Shown here one piece after another: positions 1 to 5,589 of a stretch of 5,589 nt of DNA (within the stretch, counting starts at the first letter, position 1; each line of letters starts with the position of its first letter). This DNA comes from Acidobacteriota bacterium (GTDB lineage Bacteria > Acidobacteriota > UBA6911 > RPQK01 > JADFOI01): assembly GCA_022545645.1 (NCBI GenBank), contig JACZQQ010000180.1:1-5589 (forward strand), read 5' to 3'. The notes beneath the pieces were generated by a model that was not told the origin of the DNA, did no database searches, and worked only from the letters and a program-made list of their open reading frames with translations. The position numbers and the translations under genes were made by a program.

Positions 1-29
1 TGGCTGAGCAGCTGGAGCGTAAAGAATGA
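1..29 (+). CDS. 3' end of an upstream gene in the mobile element (partial)
   Basis: Reading from base 3, the frame gives A-E-Q-L-E-R-K-E followed by TGA at 27-29. This stop overlaps the recombinase start as ATGA, the usual sign of translational coupling within an operon. The recombinase Shine-Dalgarno GGAG (14-17) would lie inside this gene. Only eight codons are visible, so the product cannot be identified. Cargo or regulatory genes often precede the integrase in serine-recombinase elements, but that is family knowledge and is not visible here. The frame could also be open by chance. Confidence 0.4.
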
Positions 30-1546
30 TCGCCGCCTTGTATTGTCGCGTCAGTAGCAATAGCCAGCGAGAAAAGCAGACCATCGAAACGCAAAAGCGG
101 TTGCTGGCCGACTACGCCGAGCACGAGGGCTGGGAGATCTCCGGCTGGTACATTGATGACGGGATCACCGGCACCAGCATCGAGGCCCGGCCAGCTTTCA
201 CGAAGCTGCTGAGCGATGCAGAGGCTCGCAAGTTTGACTTGATTGCTGTAACTGACACTGATCGCCTCACCCGCAGCGATGATCCTCGCCAGCGCGCATT
301 CATCGAATACATCCTCAAAGAGAACGGCATCAAGGTCGCGGTTGCCAACACCGGCGAGCTACTCGACCTCGACAACCCGATGCATGAGCTGATCCATACC
401 ATCAAGACCTGGATGGCGAAGGAGGATCGCAAGAAGATCCTTCAAAGGACTATCCAAGGCAAGAAGACAAAGATCCTGCAAGGCAAGCACCTCTTCAAAC
501 CTCCATATGGCTACCGCAAGTCCGAGGATGGAACACTCCTGATCGAGGAGGCCGAAGCAAAAACAATCAGACGCCTTTTCTCCTGCTACCTCACAGGGAA
601 AAGCATGTATCACGTTGCACAGGAACTGAATGCTGAGGGCTTGTACCGAAGAGCTGGCATTCGATGGACTGCGGGCCAAATCAGCGCACTGCTCAAAAAC
701 ACTCTCTATAAAGGAGAGTTCCGCTGCAAATGGGGCAGTTTCGCGGTGCCGCCCATCGTCGATGAGCAGACTTGGCAGGCCGCTCGCCAGCAGGTCGTGA
801 GCAACACAAGTTTTGCCAAGCGAAGAACAAAGCAAGATTACCTCCTGCGCGGCCTTATGTATTGTGGTTGTTGTGGTTTCAAAATGATTGCCAAAACGAC
901 TTATCCGAAGGGGAAACCTTACAGCTACTACAGATGTTTGCGGAATAACAGAAGTTCCGTATGCCCCATGCCTACAGTAGGTGCCAAGAAAGCGGATGCG
1001 GTGGTGTGGGAGCTGATAGAGAGCCTGATAACCCAACCCGATGTGTTAAATAGAGTGCTCAGCGCCGAGCGATCAGATAGGCAGTCTGAACCCGCCATCC
1101 GAAAGGAGCTAGAACGCCTTGATAGGAAGCTGAAAGCCAAACATCACGAGAAGAGCCAGATCTTGCGACTGTACCGCAAGGACTTGATTAGCGAAGCGGA
1201 TCTTGAGGAGCAGCTGAAGGAGATAAAGACAGCCGAAGAGATGATTCTAGCCACAAGAGCACTCGAAGAAAGCAAACTGGCGTCCTTTCACATGGAGAAG
1301 CGAAAGATTCAGGACTTGGAAAGCGCCCTTGGACGATTGCGAAAGGATATCGATAAGTTCTCTTTCGCGCAGAAACGTGAACTGCTCCGGCTGATCGTCC
1401 CTGGCGACAAGATACACCGCATCATTGCGAACCCAGATAAGAGCCTTGATGTGAATGGAGTAATTGACTTCAGGCGGCTAAGCGAGCCTGAGCTACAGCC
1501 AACCGGGACGGATTACTCTGGGTTCGGTTTATCCCGATCACCATAA
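26..1546 (+). CDS. Large serine recombinase (site-specific integrase)
   Basis: This 506-residue protein has the full layout of a large serine integrase, which cuts and rejoins DNA at att sites through a phosphoserine link. The N-terminal resolvase domain (about 1-145) carries YCRVS with likely nucleophile Ser10 and Arg8, then DRLTR (79-83) with the catalytic arginines. A Recombinase domain follows (about 155-260, starting at PPYGYR). Next comes a zinc ribbon with C280/C283 and C304/C313, and then a charged coiled coil (about 355-445) of the kind that controls the direction of integration. The ATG at 26 has GGAG eight bases upstream. Length is normal for the family and no key residue is missing. 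The last 25 or so residues, after GVIDF, do not look like family sequence. They overlap the 3' end of the minus-strand ATPase gene, so part of this tail may be encoded by target DNA. It lies at the edge of an integrated prophage or integrative element. Confidence 0.93.
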   Translation: MIAALYCRVSSNSQREKQTIETQKRLLADYAEHEGWEISGWYIDDGITGTSIEARPAFTKLLSDAEARKFDLIAVTDTDRLTRSDDPRQRAFIEYILKENGIKVAVANTGELLDLDNPMHELIHTIKTWMAKEDRKKILQRTIQGKKTKILQGKHLFKPPYGYRKSEDGTLLIEEAEAKTIRRLFSCYLTGKSMYHVAQELNAEGLYRRAGIRWTAGQISALLKNTLYKGEFRCKWGSFAVPPIVDEQTWQAARQQVVSNTSFAKRRTKQDYLLRGLMYCGCCGFKMIAKTTYPKGKPYSYYRCLRNNRSSVCPMPTVGAKKADAVVWELIESLITQPDVLNRVLSAERSDRQSEPAIRKELERLDRKLKAKHHEKSQILRLYRKDLISEADLEEQLKEIKTAEEMILATRALEESKLASFHMEKRKIQDLESALGRLRKDIDKFSFAQKRELLRLIVPGDKIHRIIANPDKSLDVNGVIDFRRLSEPELQPTGTDYSGFGLSRSP

Positions 1547-2786
1547 CGGGAAGTTCCACACTTTCAAAAATCCTCCGGTAAATAGCAAGAGATCCCTCAT
1601 CCATCCATTGCAGATCATCGACACATAAGATCATCGGCCGGCCCTTGGAGACTTGTGTCAAAAGTTGAAGGAACTTCTGAGCGAAACCAGTTGGGTCGGC
1701 CTTCTCCTGCCAATCGATTCTCGAAATCGGCATCTCAGATTCATCCACGATCCTATTGAAAAGCTGCGTGAACGCTTCAAGCGCACCGGATCCCGGATGA
1801 TGACTCACCGAATAAGTGGTCGTCCTGTCGATCTTTATGATGGTTTCAAAATATTCCATCAAGCTGGTCTTTCCGATTCCGCTCACACCACTAATGGCGA
1901 TGAAGCAAGGAGCAGGACTGGCGAGGTGTTGTCGGCTCAACCTCCGAAAGTTGGCCAGTTCAACCTCCCTTCCCACAAGAACCGAACGAAATCGAGGCAG
2001 TCTGTTCAACCCGGACTCACAGTTCTTCTTCAAAACTGCAGCGACGTATTCAGCAGATGAAGGACGAACGCGGGGATCCTTTTGAATCAAGTCCTGAATC
2101 AGCTGCTCGATATCAGAAGGGACATCCGGATTAAGTTTTCGGGGGCGGATCGGAAGAGCCACCAGCTGCTTTTGCTTCAGAGAATTCAAATCCCGTTCAA
2201 CGTAAGGCTCATGTCCCGTGAAAAGATAATAGAGCACCATCCCTAAAGAGTAGAGATCGGTCTGATGGCTTACGCTTCCATGGGTCAAGAACTCGGGTGC
2301 GCAATAGCGAATCCAGGCACCTCTCCCCAGTTCGCCATTGTATTTTCCTTCGGGCAGCAAAAAGTTCGCTTTCAACCGGCCTTCCGGGAGAACAAACAAC
2401 TGAGTCGGCTTCATCCATCCACACAGGAAATCTCTTCGATGCAAATAAGCAAGCAGTTCCGCGAGTTGAAGGGCCAAGAATCGACGTTGCTTCCACGAAT
2501 CTCCAGTTCTGAGTATTTTCGAAACAGGATCACCCTCCACAAGTTCTGATACAAGACCGACTCGTCTTCCCCGGAAGGCGAAATCATAAACAGGAACCAG
2601 GAGGGGGTGATCGAGGGATTTTCGCCAGGTGAAAAGCGCTTCAAATTCCAGTCTCTGGGACTCCTGGGACAGGTCAACCGGGAGAAGGGTCAAGACTCTT
2701 GACACACCGGACTTCCGGCCATCCGCCACAAGATACACACTGACGTTGGGTCCCGATTCGAGAGGATGAAGGACCTGATAAGGCAC
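1470..2786 (-). CDS. Pseudokinase-like domain fused to AAA ATPase, 3' part lost to insertion
   Basis: This is the N-terminal part of a multidomain signalling protein with the layout of PknK-like kinase/AAA regulators. I chose GTG at 2786 as the start because GGGGAGGG (2794-2801) sits seven bases upstream. A TTG at 2816 would add ten residues but has no such signal. Residues 3-255 have a protein-kinase fold, with CAPE (162-165), D177 in HQTDLYSLG, and R241 in DPRVRPS. The catalytic motifs are degenerate. HRD reads C122-G-W124, DFG reads N141-F-L143, the beta3 lysine region is RVLTLLP, and the glycine loop is poor, so phosphotransfer is unlikely. An AAA/NACHT-type ATPase starts at VGRE (271-274), with Walker A G300-VSGIG-K306-T307 and Walker B LCVDDLQW (387-394). 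The frame then ends at residue 438, shortly after the sensor-1 region. Related proteins usually continue for several hundred residues (TPR, GAF, output domains), so this is the 5' piece of a gene split by the recombinase element. It is probably cotranscribed with the winged-helix gene upstream. Confidence 0.82.
   Translation of the reverse strand: MPYQVLHPLESGPNVSVYLVADGRKSGVSRVLTLLPVDLSQESQRLEFEALFTWRKSLDHPLLVPVYDFAFRGRRVGLVSELVEGDPVSKILRTGDSWKQRRFLALQLAELLAYLHRRDFLCGWMKPTQLFVLPEGRLKANFLLPEGKYNGELGRGAWIRYCAPEFLTHGSVSHQTDLYSLGMVLYYLFTGHEPYVERDLNSLKQKQLVALPIRPRKLNPDVPSDIEQLIQDLIQKDPRVRPSSAEYVAAVLKKNCESGLNRLPRFRSVLVGREVELANFRRLSRQHLASPAPCFIAISGVSGIGKTSLMEYFETIIKIDRTTTYSVSHHPGSGALEAFTQLFNRIVDESEMPISRIDWQEKADPTGFAQKFLQLLTQVSKGRPMILCVDDLQWMDEGSLAIYRRIFESVELPVMVIGINRTQSNPSRLAVAQARLAA
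1475..1551. other. Probable attachment junction (attL/attR) of the integrated element
   Basis: Recombinase similarity fades at about 1470, and the interrupted ATPase frame looks authentic down to about 1524-1535 (V-M-V-I-G, with an Arg three residues later as in GTYR). The crossover should therefore lie in this interval, where the two genes overlap tail to tail. Serine integrase sites are imperfect inverted repeats around a central dinucleotide. Two candidates are visible: AACCG at 1501-1505 with CGGTT at 1525-1529, and TCCCG at 1532-1536 with CGGGA at 1547-1551. The second straddles the recombinase stop codon. The partner site is outside the window, so the exact core cannot be fixed. Confidence 0.45.
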
Positions 2787-2880
2787 GGAGTTTCCCTCCC
2801 CTACTGTTATGATCAAGAGATGGAGTTTATTAGAAAGGAGTGCGGGAGGTAAGTCAAACTAAGTGTCTCGTCCCCTGGCT
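2787..2880. other. Short intergenic gap within the minus-strand operon
   Basis: These 94 bases separate the stop of the winged-helix gene from the GTG start of the pseudokinase gene. I see no hairpin followed by a T run on the minus strand and no convincing promoter. Read-through from the upstream gene is therefore likely, and the two probably form one transcription unit. Confidence 0.4.
2794..2801 (-). promoter_or_regulatory. Shine-Dalgarno deciding a GTG start for the pseudokinase gene
   Basis: On the minus strand, GGGGAGGG is followed by seven bases (AAACTCC) and GTG at 2786. This match to the anti-Shine-Dalgarno is much better than anything before the TTG at 2816, whose upstream bases (AACTCCATCTC) contain no purine-rich run. 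The kinase fold also begins right after the GTG, with PYQVLHPLESG. Confidence 0.7.
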
Positions 2881-3405
2881 TTACGGTTTCTTCACCCGGT
2901 ACATTCCCCGTCGCGCTGTTTCAAACCTTCCGGAATTCTTCATGGCCTGGGCCAACGACTTGGCCGGGTCTTTGGCTGTGAAGTGCACACCTCTGGCTTT
3001 CATTTCCTCAATCAGGTCAGCGATGGAGAGAGGCTCATTCTCCCGGGAGGAGAAGACCTCTTCAGCAACCACGAGCATCATTTTGGGCTGTCGCTTCGGC
3101 GAATCCGCTTCGAGAAGATTGCTTTCTGAGGATCCGCCATCCTGAAGACGGGGATAAACCTTTTCTCTATACTCCTCCGGGTAGTGGGCCCACAAGAGTC
3201 CGTTCAGAATAGTCCGGTAGTGGAGTAGAAACTGGTAGAATTCCTCGGATTCAATCTTCAACTCCAGTGACTTTTCCCAGAGATCGAGGACCTGCTGAGC
3301 ACCTACCGGACCCTGTCTGAAGGCGGCTTCAAAGGCCTCCAGCCGATCTTTAAGGTTCTGAAAGACAGCGTCTATCGAAACAGGTTCAAGCGGGTCGGCT
3401 GCCAT
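2881..3405 (-). CDS. Hypothetical protein with C-terminal winged-helix (HARE-HTH-like) domain
   Basis: I cannot name this 174-residue protein. The N-terminal part (about 9-85) is helical, acidic and rich in aromatics (LWEKSLELK, EEFYQFLLHYR). It resembles a protein-interaction helical bundle more than an enzyme. A polar linker (about 88-107) follows. The C-terminal part (about 107-172) has the pattern of a winged helix: a helix MMLVVAEEVF, then LSIADLIEEMKARG, then a recognition-like helix AKSLAQAMKN, then a beta wing RFETARRGMYRV. This resembles HARE-HTH and related winged helices found in bacterial regulators and restriction proteins. The ATG at 3405 has GAGAGG (3411-3416) five bases upstream. 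The stop lies 95 bases before the pseudokinase start on the same strand, so the two are likely cotranscribed and may act together, for example with this protein as the DNA-binding output. There is no signal peptide or membrane segment. The CDS call is secure; the fold is inferred from pattern only. Confidence 0.78.
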   Translation of the reverse strand: MAADPLEPVSIDAVFQNLKDRLEAFEAAFRQGPVGAQQVLDLWEKSLELKIESEEFYQFLLHYRTILNGLLWAHYPEEYREKVYPRLQDGGSSESNLLEADSPKRQPKMMLVVAEEVFSSRENEPLSIADLIEEMKARGVHFTAKDPAKSLAQAMKNSGRFETARRGMYRVKKP

Positions 3406-3432
3406 CTTTACCTCTCATGAATACCACTTAAA

Positions 3433-3442
3433 TCCAATTGGA
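3433..3442. promoter_or_regulatory. 10-bp perfect palindrome, possible operator of the leftward operon
   Basis: TCCAATTGGA is a perfect palindrome 27 bases upstream of the winged-helix gene start, in the likely 5' leader or promoter of the leftward operon. A position this close to a gene for a putative DNA-binding protein fits autoregulation. A short AT-rich palindrome can also arise by chance. Confidence 0.3.
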
Positions 3443-3574
3443 ATTCTTATGAACTTGTATTCAAAGTGCTGATAAGACACTATCTAAACCAATAGGGTTG
3501 AAGAATTAGGTAGAACATATTAGAATAAACAATTGCTGTGAGTGAATTTATTTTTTACTATTGGTAAAAATTAG

Positions 3575-3604
3575 TTGACATTTTGTTGGATTATACTCTA
3601 TAAA
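3575..3604 (+). promoter_or_regulatory. Sigma70-type promoter for the S8 protease gene
   Basis: A perfect -35 box TTGACA (3575-3580) is followed after 18 bases by TATAAA (3599-3604), preceded by an AT-rich stretch (3541-3573) that could serve as an UP element. Transcription would start near 3611, giving a leader of about 130 bases before the ATG at 3742. The TATACT at 3592-3597 is too close to this -35 to be its partner. Confidence 0.65.
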
Positions 3605-3699
3605 CGGTTGAGGCAAAACCAAAAACACTACCCACGGGATAAAGTTTCTGGACTACACCTTGGCGGGAGTTTCCTGGCGAATAAGGTCAATCAACCGTT
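3603..3699 (+). promoter_or_regulatory. Paired AAC(G/C)GTT sites flanking the start of the protease leader
   Basis: AACGGTTGA (3603-3611) and TCAACCGTT (3691-3699) are a perfect 9-bp inverted pair. Each also contains its own hyphenated palindrome, AAC-G-GTT and CAAC-C-GTTG, with centres 90 bp apart. The left copy overlaps the end of the -10 box and the expected start point; the right copy lies in the leader. This fits two operator half-repeats bound by a dimeric repressor, possibly with looping. As RNA, the left arm may be mostly outside the transcript. A further 5-bp pairing, ACCTT (3657-3661) with AAGGT (3683-3687), lies between them, so a structured leader is the alternative. No known riboswitch class was recognised. 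Confidence 0.35.
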
Positions 3700-3729
3700 G
3701 GTAGCTCATTTATTTGTTTTTGGGCAACC

Positions 3730-3736
3730 GGAGGTG
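3730..3736 (+). promoter_or_regulatory. Ribosome binding site of the protease gene
   Basis: GGAGGTG ends five bases before the ATG at 3742, a near-consensus Shine-Dalgarno with good spacing. It fixes the start, and the codons that follow give an Arg-rich n-region and a hydrophobic segment, as expected for an exported protein. Confidence 0.75.
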
Positions 3737-3741
3737 TTCAT

Positions 3742-5589
3742 ATGAGGCAAATCCAAGACCGATCAAGACGGTGGGTTCTTCTTAGCCTTTCCCTCGCAGT
3801 GATCCTTCTCGTTTCTATCTGGCAGTCGAATCCATCCACCACAACCGCTGGTACGAATCCGGTCGTTTTAAAGACCGCACCCGTCGCCAGCCAGGACACA
3901 TCTCTCCAGCCGGAATTTTCCTCTTCGGCGGGGCTCGACGGTGTCAAATCTCAGGATCTTCTCGCTTCCTTGAGCCATAAGCTCTCTCCAGCTCTCAGAG
4001 ATCAGATTTCCTTTCTCCTGTCCAATCCACAACTGGACCACGAAATTCCCGTTATCGTGAGGGTCAATCCGGAGCTCTGGGAGCAGAACGCCGAGCTGGA
4101 AGGAAATGAGTTCTCAAAAGGTAACAACAAGGCACTCTCTTTAATTCACAGCTACATGACCCGTTTGCCGGCTGCTCAAATCAAGCTCCTGCTGGAATCC
4201 GGGGCCATTGAGTACATCACGATTGACGCTCCCATCCGTGTCGTGGAACCGGTCACGATGGATGCGCCCGGCGGTGCCCGTCCATCGAGCCATCGGGCCG
4301 AGCCCAACCAAGAGAATCGAAACCCCTTCCTGGCAGCCATCGGAGCCGATCAGCTGAAGGGTTACACGGGAAAAGGCGTTACGGTGGCTGTTTTCGATTC
4401 GGGGATCAGCCGCCATCCGGATCTCGATCCTTCGCGGATTCTTGCCGCCGTCGACTTAACCTCGGGAACGGTCGTTCTCTCAGAGGGCCACTCCGACCAA
4501 TATGGCCATGGGACTGCGGTTGCGGGAATCGTAGGGGGAACGGGACAGGAATCGGAAGGAGCTTATGCCGGACCGGCACCTGGGGTCAGCTTTGTGGACC
4601 TCAAAGTGGTGGGAGACGACGGTAGCGGGCTCACCAGCAACCTGATCCAGGCGATTGCGTGGGTCATTGAAAACAAGGACCTCTATGATATTCGGGTGGC
4701 CAATTTTTCGGTCGGCCATCCTCCCCTGGAATCCTACACGACCGATCCCCTGAACCAGGCCGTCCGGCAACTGGTGGAATCGGGAGTGGTCACCGTGGCT
4801 TCAGGGGGAAATCTGGGGAAGGCTTCGGAATACCCGGAGATCTGGGGCGCCATCAACAGCCCCGCCAATGACCCCTCGGTGATTACGGTCTATCCCATGA
4901 AGACGGGGGGGACGGCCACCCATAGCGATGACATCGCCACGACTTATGGCTCGCGTGGACCTACCTATCTGGATGGTCTCTTCAAACCCGATCTTGCTGC
5001 TCCGGGCAATAAGATCCCTTCCCTGCTCGCCAGCGGAAGCAATATCTCCCAGGGTCAACCGGAACTCCAGATTGATGAGTACTACATCACCCTGAGCGGG
5101 TCCAGCATGGCCACGCCCTTCGTGACCGGAACCATCGCACTGATGCTGGAGGCCAACCCCGATCTGAATCCCAACATCACCAAGCTGATTCTCCTGACCA
5201 GTGCCATCAAACTGCAGCAGCCCCATGCGCTGGAACAGGGCAACGGATTGGTGAATGCTTTCACAGCTGTCCGACTGGCCGAGGCCATCGACATGGAGAC
5301 TCACCAACTGACAAGTGCGGTTTCTCCCCAATGGTTTCTCGACGGCGAAGCAGTGAGGGCGGGCGGGGCCTTCGTTTATGGAGATCAGATCGTTTTGAGT
5401 CCCTGGCAAAAAGGAAGCGATCTCGAGGCTTCCGGTTCGAGCAGCACGGACTCCGTCCTTTGGGGAGACTCCGTCCTTTGGGGAGACTCCGTCCTGTGGG
5501 GAGACTCCGTCCTCTGGGGAGACTCCGTCCTCTGGGGAGACTCCGTCCTTTGGGGAGACGCCGGCCTTTGGGGAGACGCCGTCCTTTGG
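3742..5589 (+). CDS. Exported S8 (subtilisin-family) serine protease with C-terminal DSVLWG repeats, 3' partial
   Basis: The frame is open for 616 codons from an ATG with a strong Shine-Dalgarno and leaves the window without a stop. Residues 1-10 are Arg-rich and 11-27 hydrophobic: a signal peptide or uncleaved anchor, with no clear AxA cleavage site. Residues about 100-170 look like an inhibitor I9-type prodomain, a chaperone and inhibitor removed on maturation. The catalytic domain (about 195-525) has Asp219 in VFDSGI, His256 in GHGTAVAG, oxyanion Asn357 in ASGGN and Ser455 in GSSMATP. All four catalytic residues are present, so an active endopeptidase acting outside the cytoplasm is expected. 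The usual GHGTHVAG and GTSMAAP appear as GHGTAVAG and GSSMATP, both tolerated variants. After a linker (about 526-569) come seven full copies and one partial copy of the hexapeptide DSVLWG, continuing past the window. It is transcribed away from the winged-helix/pseudokinase operon. The function of the tail and the natural substrate are unknown. Confidence 0.93.
   Translation, partial: MRQIQDRSRRWVLLSLSLAVILLVSIWQSNPSTTTAGTNPVVLKTAPVASQDTSLQPEFSSSAGLDGVKSQDLLASLSHKLSPALRDQISFLLSNPQLDHEIPVIVRVNPELWEQNAELEGNEFSKGNNKALSLIHSYMTRLPAAQIKLLLESGAIEYITIDAPIRVVEPVTMDAPGGARPSSHRAEPNQENRNPFLAAIGADQLKGYTGKGVTVAVFDSGISRHPDLDPSRILAAVDLTSGTVVLSEGHSDQYGHGTAVAGIVGGTGQESEGAYAGPAPGVSFVDLKVVGDDGSGLTSNLIQAIAWVIENKDLYDIRVANFSVGHPPLESYTTDPLNQAVRQLVESGVVTVASGGNLGKASEYPEIWGAINSPANDPSVITVYPMKTGGTATHSDDIATTYGSRGPTYLDGLFKPDLAAPGNKIPSLLASGSNISQGQPELQIDEYYITLSGSSMATPFVTGTIALMLEANPDLNPNITKLILLTSAIKLQQPHALEQGNGLVNAFTAVRLAEAIDMETHQLTSAVSPQWFLDGEAVRAGGAFVYGDQIVLSPWQKGSDLEASGSSSTDSVLWGDSVLWGDSVLWGDSVLWGDSVLWGDSVLWGDAGLWGDAVLW
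5449..5589 (+). repeat. 18-bp tandem repeat coding for DSVLWG, at least 7.8 copies
   Basis: The unit GACTCCGTCCTTTGGGGA begins at 5449 and repeats every 18 bases in frame; the eighth copy is cut by the window end. Copies 1, 2 and 6 are identical. Copies 3, 4 and 5 differ only in the Leu codon (CTG, CTC, CTC), which is silent. Copies 7 and 8 change Ser to Ala, and copy 7 also changes Val to Gly. Near identity at the DNA level points to recent expansion by slippage or unequal exchange, while Trp and Gly are kept in every copy where they are visible. Related WGD-type repeats are, as I recall, seen at the ends of other bacterial S8 proteases. Confidence 0.95.

Larger units (their letters stand above)
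3406..3741. other. AT-rich divergent intergenic region
   Basis: These 336 bases lie between the leftward winged-helix gene and the rightward protease gene and are clearly richer in A+T than both. They contain the protease promoter, a roughly 130-base leader, two AAC(G/C)GTT sites, and a 10-bp palindrome close to the leftward gene. An 8-bp inverted repeat, ACCAATAG (3488-3495) and CTATTGGT (3558-3565), also lies here, its right arm ending nine bases before the -35 box. I see no tRNA, no terminator and no credible small gene. The leftward promoter must be in this stretch, but no pair of boxes stands out. Confidence 0.7.

Noticed and set aside
359..1036. 225-codon minus-strand open frame inside the recombinase gene
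   Set aside because: It is antisense to a well-supported recombinase with conserved motifs throughout, its product has no recognisable domain, and it has no separate promoter or ribosome binding site that I can see.
1547..1600. Terminator between the convergent recombinase and ATPase genes
   Set aside because: No GC-rich hairpin followed by a T run is present on either strand. The short TCCCG/CGGGA inverted repeat is weak and fits an attachment site better.
1653..2085. Two overlapping + strand open frames opposite the kinase-AAA gene
   Set aside because: The minus strand carries Walker A and the VGRE motif through this stretch, and the + strand products have no domain-like pattern.
3592..3597. 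TATACT as the -10 box of the protease promoter
   Set aside because: It is only 11 bases from TTGACA. TATAAA at 3599 gives an acceptable 18-base spacer.
3603..3715. Cyclic di-GMP (GEMM) riboswitch in the protease leader
   Set aside because: GGCAAAACC looks like the GEMM GGCAAACC element, but the ACGCAAAGC segment and the two expected hairpins are missing.
4801..5409. 202-codon minus-strand open frame opposite the protease gene
   Set aside because: It is a shadow of the S8 catalytic domain and linker; the + strand frame carries the catalytic residues and runs much longer.
5449..5589. CRISPR-like or satellite repeat
   Set aside because: The 18-bp units are directly abutting with no spacers and stay in frame with the protease, so they are coding tandem repeats.

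Overview
The window looks like bacterial chromosomal DNA that a site-specific mobile element has entered. No rRNA or other firm taxonomic marker is present. A kinase-like/AAA ATPase signalling protein and a secreted subtilase ending in tandem DSVLWG repeats hint at an Acidobacteriota- or Myxococcota-like, signalling-rich soil or environmental bacterium. This is a weak inference.

Positions 1 to about 1546 appear to be the end of an integrated element. They hold the last codons of an upstream gene (stop overlapping the next start as ATGA) and then a complete large serine recombinase on the + strand. Its 3' end runs into, and overlaps tail-to-tail, a minus-strand gene whose reading frame is intact from its start to just past the Walker B motif of an AAA ATPase and then stops. 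The simplest reading is that the recombinase integrated its element into this gene, with the attachment junction somewhere in about 1475-1551. The rest of the interrupted gene should lie on the far side of the element, outside the window.

Positions 1470-3405 (minus strand) form a probable two-gene operon. A 174-residue protein with a predicted C-terminal winged helix comes first. The interrupted gene follows, encoding a kinase-fold domain fused to an AAA/NACHT-like ATPase. The kinase fold lacks the catalytic HRD aspartate, the DFG motif and the beta3 lysine, so it is a candidate pseudokinase. The likely start is a GTG at 2786 behind a strong Shine-Dalgarno sequence, not the TTG further upstream.

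Positions 3406-3741 are an AT-rich divergent intergenic region with a good sigma70-type promoter for the rightward gene, two AAC(G/C)GTT sites, and a 10-bp palindrome in front of the leftward gene.

Positions 3742-5589 (+ strand) encode an exported S8 subtilisin-family protease with a complete catalytic set. It runs off the window without a stop inside an 18-bp tandem repeat encoding DSVLWG. The divergent arrangement could couple the protease to the winged-helix/pseudokinase operon, but nothing in the sequence proves this.
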